Source: Bacillota bacterium (lineage in GTDB: Bacteria; Bacillota; Clostridia; Christensenellales; Aristaeellaceae). From it: DNA of 26,441 nucleotides. Positions 1 through 6,735 of the stretch are shown here, piece after piece (position 1 is the stretch's first letter; the number at the start of each line of letters is the position of its first letter). The DNA lies in assembly GCA_023409955.1 (NCBI GenBank), contig JAEYQQ010000038.1:1-26441 (forward strand), written 5' to 3'. A model generated the notes under the pieces. That model was given only the letters and a program-made list of their open reading frames with translations, did no database searches and was not told the DNA's origin. The position numbers were made by a program, and so were the translations under genes.

Positions 1-15
1 CAGCTATTTGGAGAG

Positions 16-1482
16 ATGTTCTCAAGTTCAAGTATCAATAGCTATGTAGAATTCAAGGATAAGTTCACATTCATCGGTTTACAGCGTGGGAGATTGTATA
101 AGTGGCTAACTTTTATCGTAAGCTTCATTAGCTTATATCTTGATCATATTCTGATGAAGGAAGAAGCAATTGACTTACAATATCGCAAAACACTCATGAC
201 GATCCATATCTTTGCGATGATATTATGCATGGCATATATCATTGTATATTCTGTACTTGAAAAATCACAGCATTATCAGTTCTCATGGATCCCCAAGGCA
301 GTCATGCTCTCTGATATGTTTTTGACTTTATTGACGGCAGCCATCTTATCGATCAATAGTCAAAGATTCACCGGAAATATTGATGCCTATATTATCAATG
401 TATTGGCTGTTGGATTGGTCATACCACTGTACCCCAAATGGGTATGGGGGATATACGGTTTTATTCATGTTGTATTTGTTACTGTTCTTATTTCTCTTAA
501 TCCGGGTGGGGCATCTGCTGTCAAGGCATTTAATGCTACGACCATTGTAATGGTGGCACTGGTGTTATTCACACTGTTGTACAGGTCCAATGTAAAGCGT
601 TTTGAGAATGAAGAAATTCTTAAAAAAGATAGAGCTGCTTTTGCAAAGCTATTTGAAATCAATCCATTTCCGCTGATGATCGCCAAATGCGATAACGGTT
701 CAATCTATTATGCAAATCGTAAAGCTATATCATTTTATGAACTTCCAGAAGGACATTTTGAATCCATTCGTTACTGGGATTTTTTTAAAAATGCATCGGA
801 TGTCAATATCATACATAGCATTTTGGACAAGAACGGCGTTTTAACGGATTATATTACGGAGCATGTCACATGTAAAGGAAACATAAAATCCCCTGCAATC
901 AGTTTTGAACTGATTGATTGTTTTGGCGAAAAATCAATTCTCATCGGCATCGCGGATATAGGAGAAATAAAGAGAATGGAGCACGAGCTATCAATACATG
1001 CGTCAATTGATGTTATGACAGGTGTATTTAACAGAAGAGTCGGAATGGAGCTTGTAAAGAAGCGCTATGAAAAGTCCAAACGAGATAACAATGGATTTAA
1101 ATTATGCTTTTTCGACATTGATAACTTGAAAATGGTAAATGATAAATTTGGACACTTGGAAGGGGATTCACTCGTAATAACGGTTTGTAAAATTATTAAG
1201 GATGAGATCAACTCCAATGATATCATTTTCCGATATGGTGGTGATGAGTTCATGATACTGTTTAGCGATGATGAAGATAACGCAAGAATAATTGACAGTA
1301 CATGCAACAGGATTGCAAAGAAATTTGAAGCGATGAATAAAGCAGGGTACAAACCGTATCCCATAAACGCAAGCATGGGAATATTCGCTTATCAACCGGA
1401 CATGAATTTGGAGTTGGATCAGATTATAGAGAAAGTAGACAGAAATATGTATAGTAGCAAGCTATTAAAAAACAGGCAGTGA
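16..1482 (+). CDS. Membrane-bound GGDEF diguanylate cyclase with PAS-like domain
   Basis: Predicted to make cyclic di-GMP from two GTP at the inner face of the membrane. The N-terminal ~190 residues hold about six hydrophobic segments (near residues 30-46, 60-80, 94-115, 122-140, 143-162 and 172-191). A PAS-like segment follows (about 205-320), then a GGDEF domain (about 325-485). The catalytic motif is intact (RYGGDEF, GGDEF at residues 408-412), and the substrate/metal region FFDIDNLKMVND is also present. The inhibitory I-site RxxD is not conserved: NSND occupies that position, so c-di-GMP feedback inhibition is probably absent. No EAL or HD-GYP domain follows. The reading frame stays open to base 1, so the true start may lie outside the window; GGAGAG sits immediately before ATG 16, too close to be a good ribosome binding site. 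The gene is clearly more AT-rich than most of the window. The sensed signal is unknown. Confidence 0.88.
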   Translation: MFSSSSINSYVEFKDKFTFIGLQRGRLYKWLTFIVSFISLYLDHILMKEEAIDLQYRKTLMTIHIFAMILCMAYIIVYSVLEKSQHYQFSWIPKAVMLSDMFLTLLTAAILSINSQRFTGNIDAYIINVLAVGLVIPLYPKWVWGIYGFIHVVFVTVLISLNPGGASAVKAFNATTIVMVALVLFTLLYRSNVKRFENEEILKKDRAAFAKLFEINPFPLMIAKCDNGSIYYANRKAISFYELPEGHFESIRYWDFFKNASDVNIIHSILDKNGVLTDYITEHVTCKGNIKSPAISFELIDCFGEKSILIGIADIGEIKRMEHELSIHASIDVMTGVFNRRVGMELVKKRYEKSKRDNNGFKLCFFDIDNLKMVNDKFGHLEGDSLVITVCKIIKDEINSNDIIFRYGGDEFMILFSDDEDNARIIDSTCNRIAKKFEAMNKAGYKPYPINASMGIFAYQPDMNLELDQIIEKVDRNMYSSKLLKNRQ

Positions 1483-1662
1483 AATGATTCTTCATTGGCA
1501 GATATATTAGTAGGTGCAGCTAATAATTCTCTTTTGAAAAATGGATTTTTGTCATATCGTAGAATGCGTGAGTTGTTTGACATTTAGCGAACGCTTATCA
1601 CATGCATGAAAAATTCTCCTCTGGCAATACTGATGCTGATAACTAAAAGGGAGATATGTTCT

Positions 1663-1977
1663 ATGAATGGCAATCATGCAGCAGGGACCGGAAATGCACC
1701 CTATGGTACAGGTCCAGGGTTTGGTGCAAAGGGTTCTGGACCTGTTTTAGATCCAGATCATTTGGGTCCTGGTAGCGATATGCCTATTGGGCTAAGCATG
1801 TTGCTGATGGAAGACATGCAAGCTATGCAGCGGTTTGCGGCCATGCCAAAAGAGGAGAAATTGCAGGTTTTAAAGTATGTGGAAAGCGGTGTAAGCGGGG
1901 AGGATGCCCAGCGCAGGATTATGCACACGGTAAAGTGCCTGCACGATGGGACGCCTGGGTTTTATCGACAGGGTTAA
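1663..1977 (+). CDS. Small Gly/Pro-rich hypothetical protein, 104 aa
   Basis: Not recognised. ATG 1663 is chosen because GGGAG (1649-1653) lies 9 bases upstream; an in-frame ATG at 1606 has no such site. The first ~45 residues are rich in Gly and Pro (for example GTGPGFGAKGSGP) and look disordered. The C-terminal half is predicted helical, with a Met-rich stretch (SMLLMEDMQAMQRF) and a charged segment (MPKEEKLQVLKYVESG) resembling a small helical bundle. It has no signal peptide and no membrane segment, and only one cysteine. It stands alone between the GGDEF gene (180 bases upstream) and a rho-independent terminator that begins 48 bases after its stop. The good ribosome binding site and dedicated terminator argue for a real gene, but no function can be assigned. 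Confidence 0.6.
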   Translation: MNGNHAAGTGNAPYGTGPGFGAKGSGPVLDPDHLGPGSDMPIGLSMLLMEDMQAMQRFAAMPKEEKLQVLKYVESGVSGEDAQRRIMHTVKCLHDGTPGFYRQG

Positions 1978-2025
1978 CTGGTACGATTTCCTTGGCCTGA
2001 ATTCTTGGGCATACAATCTATTTTA

Positions 2026-2055
2026 AGGTCATCTGCAGGGCAGGTGATCTTTTTT
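2026..2055 (+). terminator. Rho-independent terminator after the 104-aa gene
   Basis: An 11-bp stem pairs 2026-2036 (AGGTCATCTGC) with 2040-2050 (GCAGGTGATCT), including two G-U pairs, around a 3-base loop. A T-run at 2050-2055 follows. It ends the transcript of the small Gly-rich gene and separates it from the ABC operon that starts about 100 bases downstream. Confidence 0.8.
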
Positions 2056-2079
2056 ATGTTTGCACTGGACTTTGTGTTA

Positions 2080-2094
2080 ATGGCAGTATGCCAT
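2080..2094. promoter_or_regulatory. Possible operator upstream of the SsuA-like gene
   Basis: A perfect inverted repeat, ATGGCA-GTA-TGCCAT, lies about 60 bases before the binding-protein start, between the preceding terminator and the ribosome binding site. A weak promoter-like pair overlaps it (TTGCAC at 2060, CAGTAT at 2084, 18-base spacer). The placement suits a repressor site, but this is inference from symmetry and position alone. Confidence 0.3.
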
Positions 2095-2156
2095 CAAAGA
2101 AGAATTCACACATCCCTGCCTTTTAGCATACGTTGCATGCAGAAGGAGGGATTGCC

Positions 2157-3146
2157 ATGAAAAAGGTATTGGTTCTGTTACTGGCTGTACTGCTCATGTT
2201 GACCCCCGTAGGTATGGCACAAGAGAAGCTGGAAAAACTCACCCTCAATGAGGTAACACATTCGGTGTTCTACGCTCCGTTATACGCTGCCATGGAACTG
2301 GGGTTCTTTACTGAAGAAGGAATTAAAATTGATCTGGTTAATGGTGGCGGATCAGACAAAAGTATGACAGCCGTACTGGCGGGTGAAGCAGACATAGGAC
2401 TTATGGGCCCTGAAACAGCGGTTTACGTATATAACCAGGGCAAGGAAGATCACGCCGTAATCATCGGTCAGTTGACCAAGACAGATGGTTCCTTCCTTGT
2501 AGGCAGGGAGAATGATGACAGTTTTGACTGGCAGAAGGTAAGGGGCAAGACCATTATCGGCGGTCGGCCCGGCGGTATGCCGTTGATGACGCTATTGTAC
2601 GTGCTTAAACAAAAAGGGATTATGCCAGGGACGGATGTGAATGTCCGTACAGACATTCAGTTTAACCTGATGGCCGGCGCTTTTGAAGGTAGCGGTGCAG
2701 ACTATGTAACGCTGTTTGAGCCAACAGCCAGCCTAAGTGAAGAAGCGGGGAAGGGATTTATCGTAGCCTCTGTAGGGGCAGAAAGCGGTGAGGTTCCGTA
2801 TACCGCATTCATGGTTAAAAAGGGGCTGCTTCAGGAAAAATCGGACTTGTACCAGCGCTTTATCAAAGCTGTTTACAAGGGCCAGGCATGGGTTAAAACC
2901 CATACGCCTGAGGAGATTGCAAAGGCCATTGCTCCGCAATTCCCTGATGCGGATGTAGCGCTATTGACCTTGGTGGCGGCGAACTATCAGAAGATCAACG
3001 CTTGGTGCGATACCCCTGTAATGCAGGAAGAGCATTTTGTAAGGCTTCAGGATATCATCGAAGGGTCGGGGGAGTTGTCTGCATGGGTACCCTTTGATGT
3101 GGTTGTAGATAACAGTATCGCGCTTTTGGTGACAGAAGGAAAGTAA
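2157..3146 (+). CDS. ABC transporter substrate-binding protein, SsuA/THI5-like (NMT1 family)
   Basis: Extracytoplasmic solute-binding component of an importer completed by the next two genes. ATG 2157 follows AAGGAGGG with good spacing; the encoded protein begins with a basic-hydrophobic signal peptide (MKKVLVLLLAVLLMLTPVGMA) and is 329 residues long. The family pattern is clear: HSVFYAPLYAAMELGFF at the start of the mature protein, then VNGGGSDKSMTAVLAGEADIG, and a second lobe with the GGRPGGMPL loop. This is the NMT1/THI5-like fold used for sulfonates, taurine, nitrate-type anions and pyrimidine precursors of thiamine. The substrate cannot be decided here: no TPP riboswitch and no sulfonate-metabolism gene is adjacent. 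There is no lipobox cysteine after the leader; cleavage is more likely by signal peptidase I near GMA-QEK. That is atypical for a monoderm, where such proteins are normally lipid-anchored. Confidence 0.87.
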   Translation: MKKVLVLLLAVLLMLTPVGMAQEKLEKLTLNEVTHSVFYAPLYAAMELGFFTEEGIKIDLVNGGGSDKSMTAVLAGEADIGLMGPETAVYVYNQGKEDHAVIIGQLTKTDGSFLVGRENDDSFDWQKVRGKTIIGGRPGGMPLMTLLYVLKQKGIMPGTDVNVRTDIQFNLMAGAFEGSGADYVTLFEPTASLSEEAGKGFIVASVGAESGEVPYTAFMVKKGLLQEKSDLYQRFIKAVYKGQAWVKTHTPEEIAKAIAPQFPDADVALLTLVAANYQKINAWCDTPVMQEEHFVRLQDIIEGSGELSAWVPFDVVVDNSIALLVTEGK

Positions 3147-3163
3147 GGTTCTGGCAGCACAAC

Positions 3164-3188
3164 GGGCAGGCGCAGACTGCGCCTGCCC
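3164..3188. repeat. GC-rich intercistronic hairpin
   Basis: An 11-bp perfect inverted repeat (GGGCAGGCGCA, 3-base loop GAC, TGCGCCTGCCC) lies between the binding-protein and ATPase genes. No T-run follows, so it is not a standard terminator. Similar hairpins in transporter operons protect the upstream mRNA from 3' exonucleases and raise the amount of binding protein; that role is inferred here. Confidence 0.7.
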
Positions 3189-3243
3189 TGGCCCCACTCT
3201 ATGAAATGGGAAATCCAAAAGCAGCCGCAAGGGAGAAGATGAC

Positions 3244-4002
3244 ATGAAACATATACTCAGCATGGATAACGTCTCTTTGGCCTATAACAGCGAAAGTGCG
3301 GAAACGCAAGCCATTATGGGGCTCAGCCTGCATGTGGCCAAGGGTGAGTTTCTGGCAATCGTCGGCCCTTCCGGCTGTGGAAAATCCTCTATTCTATCAT
3401 TGATTGCCGGACTTTTAAAACCCAGCTCCGGCAAGGTCAAGCTGATGGGCAAAGAAGTGACGGGACCTGATTGCAGCATCGGGTATATGTTTCAGCGAGA
3501 CCATCTGTTTGAATGGCGGACGGTATGGCAGAACGTAAAGCTTGGGCTGCAGGTGCGGGGCATAGAAAAGCAAGGCGCAGAGCGTGCGATGGAGCTGATC
3601 AAGCTGTACGGGCTGTATGATTTCCGTGATCAATATCCCCAAGAGCTGTCCGGTGGCATGCGCCAAAGGGCTGCACTGATCAGAACTCTGGCAGTGGACC
3701 CGGAACTTCTGCTGCTGGATGAGCCGTTTTCAGCGCTGGATTATCAAACTCGCTTGGCGCTGGGAGATGAGATCAGCAATATCATCCGCAGTGAAAAAAA
3801 GACGGCGTTGTTTGTAACCCATGACATTGCTGAAGCCATCAGTATTGCGGATCGGGTGGTGCTATTGACAAAGCGCCCTGCATCTATCAAGCATGACCTA
3901 CTGATTGATATGCCCGGTATAACGCCAATGAAACGTCGCAGCCAGGCCTCCTTTCAGCAATATTTTGATTTAATATGGAAGGAGATGGATGTGCATGTCT
4001 GA
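3244..4002 (+). CDS. ABC transporter ATP-binding protein, SsuB/TauB/ThiZ type
   Basis: ATPase that powers the importer formed with the flanking binding protein and permease; it acts at the cytoplasmic face of the membrane. It has 252 residues, normal for the family. Walker A GPSGCGKS is at 41-48, the Q-loop lies in YMFQRDHLFEW, signature LSGGMRQR starts at 135, Walker B LLLLDEP contains Asp159, the D-loop is SALD and the H-loop is FVTHD. The Q-loop followed by LFEWRTVWQNV matches the nitrate/sulfonate/taurine ATPase subgroup. ATG 3244 follows GGGAG at suitable spacing. Its 3' end overlaps the permease gene, which supports translational coupling. Confidence 0.9.
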   Translation: MKHILSMDNVSLAYNSESAETQAIMGLSLHVAKGEFLAIVGPSGCGKSSILSLIAGLLKPSSGKVKLMGKEVTGPDCSIGYMFQRDHLFEWRTVWQNVKLGLQVRGIEKQGAERAMELIKLYGLYDFRDQYPQELSGGMRQRAALIRTLAVDPELLLLDEPFSALDYQTRLALGDEISNIIRSEKKTALFVTHDIAEAISIADRVVLLTKRPASIKHDLLIDMPGITPMKRRSQASFQQYFDLIWKEMDVHV

Positions 4003-4813
4003 CGAGCATCCGTTATCATTAGAACGGATAAAATATTTAAGGGCTTTAAAGCATGACAGGCTGCTTGTTAAGCTCATTCGGGTATTTATTTTTGTTGTGA
4101 TCATGGCATTGTGGGAGGTTTGTACCCGTAATGGTATGCTGGATCCCTTTATCTTCAGCTCACCAACCCGAATTATTAAAACGGTAGGCAGCCTTTTTCA
4201 GACCGGAAATCTTTTGATGCATATCTGGCAGACACTGTGGGAAACCATTCTCGGGTTTGTGATCGGCACCGGCCTTGGGGTGCTCATTGCCATGGTCCTC
4301 TGGTGGTGTCCAAGGGCTGCCAAGGTATTAGACCCCTATCTTGTGATTTTAAATTCGCTGCCAAAGATTGCCCTTGGCCCGGTGCTTATTGTGTGGATCG
4401 GCACGGGCATATCGGCCATCGTCACCATTGCCGTTTTGGTCAGTGTCATCGTGTCCATCACCAGTGTTTCAACAGGCTTTGACAGTGTGCCTCAGGAAAA
4501 ATTGCTGCTGATGCGGGCCTTTGGTGCAAATAAGCTGCAAATGCTCATGATGGTGGTTCTACCGTCCAACATACCCACCATTATATCTGCATTAAAGCTT
4601 TCTGTAGGGCTCAGCTGGGTAGGCGTGATCGTTGGGGAGTTCCTGATCTCCAGGGCGGGCCTTGGGTACCTGATCGTGTATGGCGGGCAGGTTTTCAAGC
4701 TGGATATCGTAATGACCAGTGTGGTAATCCTGTGTACACTGGCCGGGATGATGTATTATCTTGTTTCGCTGATGGAGAGGTTTGTAACACGGCGAAGGAA
4801 ATATCAAGGATAA
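3995..4813 (+). CDS. ABC transporter permease, SsuC/TauC/ThiX type
   Basis: Membrane channel subunit of the importer encoded by the two preceding genes. The product has about 272 residues with a cytoplasmic N-terminus and roughly six hydrophobic segments. The cytoplasmic EAA-type loop that docks on the ATPase is visible as LLMRAFGANKLQMLMMVVLP. The segment ILNSLPKIALGPVLIVW is typical of the BPD_transp_1 sulfonate/taurine/nitrate permeases. Two in-frame ATGs compete: 3989 lies only 4 bases after GGAG (3981-3984) and 3995 lies 10 bases after it, so 3995 is slightly preferred but the choice is not secure. Either start lies inside the end of the ATPase gene. A terminator follows directly, so this three-gene unit is complete. 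Confidence 0.88.
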   Translation: MSDEHPLSLERIKYLRALKHDRLLVKLIRVFIFVVIMALWEVCTRNGMLDPFIFSSPTRIIKTVGSLFQTGNLLMHIWQTLWETILGFVIGTGLGVLIAMVLWWCPRAAKVLDPYLVILNSLPKIALGPVLIVWIGTGISAIVTIAVLVSVIVSITSVSTGFDSVPQEKLLLMRAFGANKLQMLMMVVLPSNIPTIISALKLSVGLSWVGVIVGEFLISRAGLGYLIVYGGQVFKLDIVMTSVVILCTLAGMMYYLVSLMERFVTRRRKYQG

Positions 4814-4823
4814 AGCAGCATAA

Positions 4824-4860
4824 AAAGGCGCCCGGCATTTGAAAGCCAGGCGCCTTTGCT
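4824..4860 (+). terminator. Rho-independent terminator of the SsuABC-like operon
   Basis: The stem pairs AAAGGCGCC (4824-4832) with GGCGCCTTT (4849-4857) and is extended inside by GGC/GCC after a C·A mismatch, closing an 8-base loop. Runs of A before and T after the stem allow function in both directions, though the T tract is short (TTTGCTTCT). Confidence 0.75.
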
Positions 4861-4883
4861 TCTCTCTGATAGATTCTAAGTGG

Positions 4884-5133
4884 TTACGTGTTCAGGAGAC
4901 CCTTTTCAGTAAGGAACGCTTTGTCCACTTCTTCACCAGGTTTACCACTACATAATTTTGTAGTTGAGTTCCGTCAAACAGCTTCGCCAATCTGACCAGC
5001 ATAAGCGTTTAACACATTTTCCAGCTCAAAGTATTTTTGCGCAAGGAGCTGAGGTTTTGCGATGCACAGAGCAACACCCAGTGCTATTTGGTAGTATATG
5101 GGGGGATGTAACAGAATTGGTCATAACACGCAT
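4884..5133 (-). pseudogene. Decayed fragment resembling the C-terminus of a sugar-binding protein
   Basis: Read on the minus strand, the stretch encodes RVMTNSVTSP, then after a frame change at a run of six G (5100-5105) IYYQIALGVALCIAKPQ and KYFELENVLNAYAGQIGEAV. An in-frame TGA follows at 4974-4976, and the same frame continues with GEEVDKAFLTEKGLLNT to a stop at 4884-4886. The TSP/YYQIALGVAL pattern and charged C-terminal tail recall the end of periplasmic sugar-binding proteins of ABC importers. That assignment rests on memory of family style, not on an alignment. One frameshift, one premature stop and no upstream half point to gene decay. It sits on the opposite strand to, and next to, an intact sugar-type ABC operon. 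Confidence 0.42.
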
Positions 5134-5194
5134 CCTTTAGATTGTTGGAATAAATGCTATTTGATGAATTCAATATATCATCTTCATCAGCACA

Positions 5195-5371
5195 ATGGTA
5201 AAGGATAATATAGCATTATTTGCTTGCTGGTGTTTTTTGCAAGAACCGTTTGCAAGTTTATACGGATATACGGTATTGGAATTATTTGATATAGCCGCTA
5301 GGATTGCATTTATTATGTTTTTATTTTGCATGGAATTGCGAAGTAACCATGAAAATGCAAACAAATACTAA
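5195..5371 (+). CDS. Possible small hydrophobic ORF or gene remnant, 58 aa
   Basis: An ATG at 5195 opens a frame of 58 residues (MVKDNIALFACWCFL..., ending HENANKY) with two hydrophobic stretches and a charged C-terminus. The frame is also open upstream to 5168. No ribosome binding site precedes the ATG. The sequence lies in an AT-rich stretch between a decayed gene and the DUF3798 promoter, so it may be another relic or chance. A direct repeat TTGCAAG (5237-5243 and 5250-5256) lies inside it. No function is proposed. Confidence 0.18.
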   Translation: MVKDNIALFACWCFLQEPFASLYGYTVLELFDIAARIAFIMFLFCMELRSNHENANKY

Positions 5372-5431
5372 GGGGTAAGTGCGAATATGCATTATGTATT
5401 CAACATCCATGCAAAAACGCAAAAATATAGG

Positions 5432-5461
5432 TTGACGAAGCATACACCTTTCCTGTATACT
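5432..5461 (+). promoter_or_regulatory. Sigma-A type promoter of the DUF3798 transporter operon
   Basis: TTGACG (5432-5437) and TATACT (5456-5461) are separated by 18 bases, a near-consensus vegetative promoter. Transcription would begin near 5468 and give a short leader before the AGGGAG ribosome binding site (5475-5480) and ATG 5493. Confidence 0.75.
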
Positions 5462-5492
5462 GTAAAAAATCTTCAGGGAGGTATTTGTCGTT

Positions 5493-6632
5493 ATGAAGAA
5501 AATGGTAAGCATTCTTCTGGCTCTGGTACTGGTATTGGGCATGGCATCTTCCGCTATGGCCGCCGATTACAAAATTGCAATTTTGACCGGCACCACCACA
5601 CAGGGTGAAGAAGAGTTCCGTGCTGCAGAGAAATTGAAGGCAGATTATCCTGGTATTGTTATCACCGACACATATCCCGATAACTTCTCCTCCGAAGTTG
5701 AAACCACTATCGGAAAAATTCTGCAGTTCGCTGCTGATCCTTCCGTGAAGGCCATCATCTCTGTACAGTCCGTACAGGGTACTGTTGCTGCTTACACCCA
5801 GATCAAAGAGCAGCTTGGCCGTGACGATATCCTCCTGATCGCCGGCGTACCTGCTGAAGATCCCGCTGACATCGCCGGCGCTGCAGACATCGTAATGGGC
5901 GTTGACGAAATCAACGGCGGCTATCAGATCGTTGAAACTGCCAAAGAGTGGGGCGTTGATGTGCTGGTTCACTATTCCTTCGCCCGCCACATGAGCTACG
6001 AAACCATCGTGGCCCGTTACAACATTCTCCAGGAAGAATGCGAAGATGCCGGTATCGAGCTTGTATTCCGCGATGCACCCGACCCCACAGGCGATGCCGG
6101 CATGACCGGTGCCCAGCAGTACATTTTGGAAGACGTTCCTATGGTCATGAAGGAGTATGAAGGCAAGAAGGTTGCATTCTTCACCACCAACTGCGGTATG
6201 CAGGAACCCCTGCAGGCGGCTGTTGTGGAACAGGAAAATGCCTATTACCCCCTGCCCTGCTGCCCCAGCCCCTTCCATGGCTTCCCGGCTTCCTTGAGCC
6301 TGGCTGTCGAGTCTGAAGACTATGGCAACATCGATGCCTACCTGACCAAGGCTGCCGCAATCTTGAAGGAAAAAAATGCATTGAGCCGCATGTCAACCTG
6401 GGCTGTGCCGGTGAACATGAGCATGATCTATGGCGGCTTCGAGTATGCAAAGGCCTATCTCGATGGAACCATCACCGAAAAGAACAATGCCGATGATCTG
6501 AAGAAAGCCCTGACGGCCGTTGCCGGTGCAGAAGCTAGCCTGACCACTTACGTGGATGGCAATGGCAAGGAAGTTTCCAATTACTTCATGATTTTGTTTG
6601 ACAACATTGATTTTAACGACTACGCCAAGTAA
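5493..6632 (+). CDS. DUF3798 family extracytoplasmic binding protein
   Basis: Probable solute-binding protein of the importer encoded downstream. It has 379 residues: a signal peptide (MKKMVSILLALVLVLGMASSAMA), then a type 1 periplasmic-binding-protein-like fold beginning DYKIAILTGTTTQGEEEFRA. It matches my knowledge of DUF3798 (Pfam PF12683), an uncharacterised family. The ATPase and permeases that follow are of the simple-sugar (RbsA/MglA and BPD_transp_2) class, so a sugar or nucleoside-like ligand is likely but not shown. The leader lacks a lipobox cysteine; cleavage AMA-A by signal peptidase I is predicted. The start is set by AGGGAG 12 bases upstream and a good promoter. Codon usage is biased toward C/G-ending codons compared with its neighbours, consistent with high expression. 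A strong terminator follows the stop codon. Confidence 0.85.
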   Translation: MKKMVSILLALVLVLGMASSAMAADYKIAILTGTTTQGEEEFRAAEKLKADYPGIVITDTYPDNFSSEVETTIGKILQFAADPSVKAIISVQSVQGTVAAYTQIKEQLGRDDILLIAGVPAEDPADIAGAADIVMGVDEINGGYQIVETAKEWGVDVLVHYSFARHMSYETIVARYNILQEECEDAGIELVFRDAPDPTGDAGMTGAQQYILEDVPMVMKEYEGKKVAFFTTNCGMQEPLQAAVVEQENAYYPLPCCPSPFHGFPASLSLAVESEDYGNIDAYLTKAAAILKEKNALSRMSTWAVPVNMSMIYGGFEYAKAYLDGTITEKNNADDLKKALTAVAGAEASLTTYVDGNGKEVSNYFMILFDNIDFNDYAK

Positions 6633-6653
6633 TATTTGGTGCTGCCGGGAAAT

Positions 6654-6687
6654 CGGCCCGCCCGCTTTAGGCGAGCGGGCCGTTTTT
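6654..6687 (+). terminator. Terminator inside the operon, between binding-protein and ATPase genes
   Basis: CGGCCCGC (6654-6661) pairs with GCGGGCCG (6675-6682), extended by CGC/GCG after one mismatch around a 5-base loop. TTTTT (6683-6687) follows. It sits 22 bases after the DUF3798 stop and 49 before the ATPase start. No promoter was recognised after it, so partial read-through is the likely route to the downstream genes, giving a large excess of binding protein over channel. Confidence 0.85.
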
Positions 6688-6735
6688 CTTACTATGCTAT
6701 AGAGACCATTTTCAAAGCCTGGGAGGGGTGCCTCT

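Noticed and set aside
1577..1605. Promoter before the 104-residue gene (TTGACA at 1577)
   Set aside because: The -35 box is perfect, but no acceptable -10 box occurs 16-18 bases downstream, so it was not listed as a feature.
1978..2156. TPP riboswitch before the SsuA/THI5-like gene
   Set aside because: No CTGAGA core or THI-box-like arrangement is visible; the main structure there is the terminator of the previous gene.
5400..6278. 292-codon minus-strand frame opposite the DUF3798 gene
   Set aside because: It has no ribosome binding site or recognisable domain, and it is a by-product of the codon bias of the well-supported plus-strand gene.
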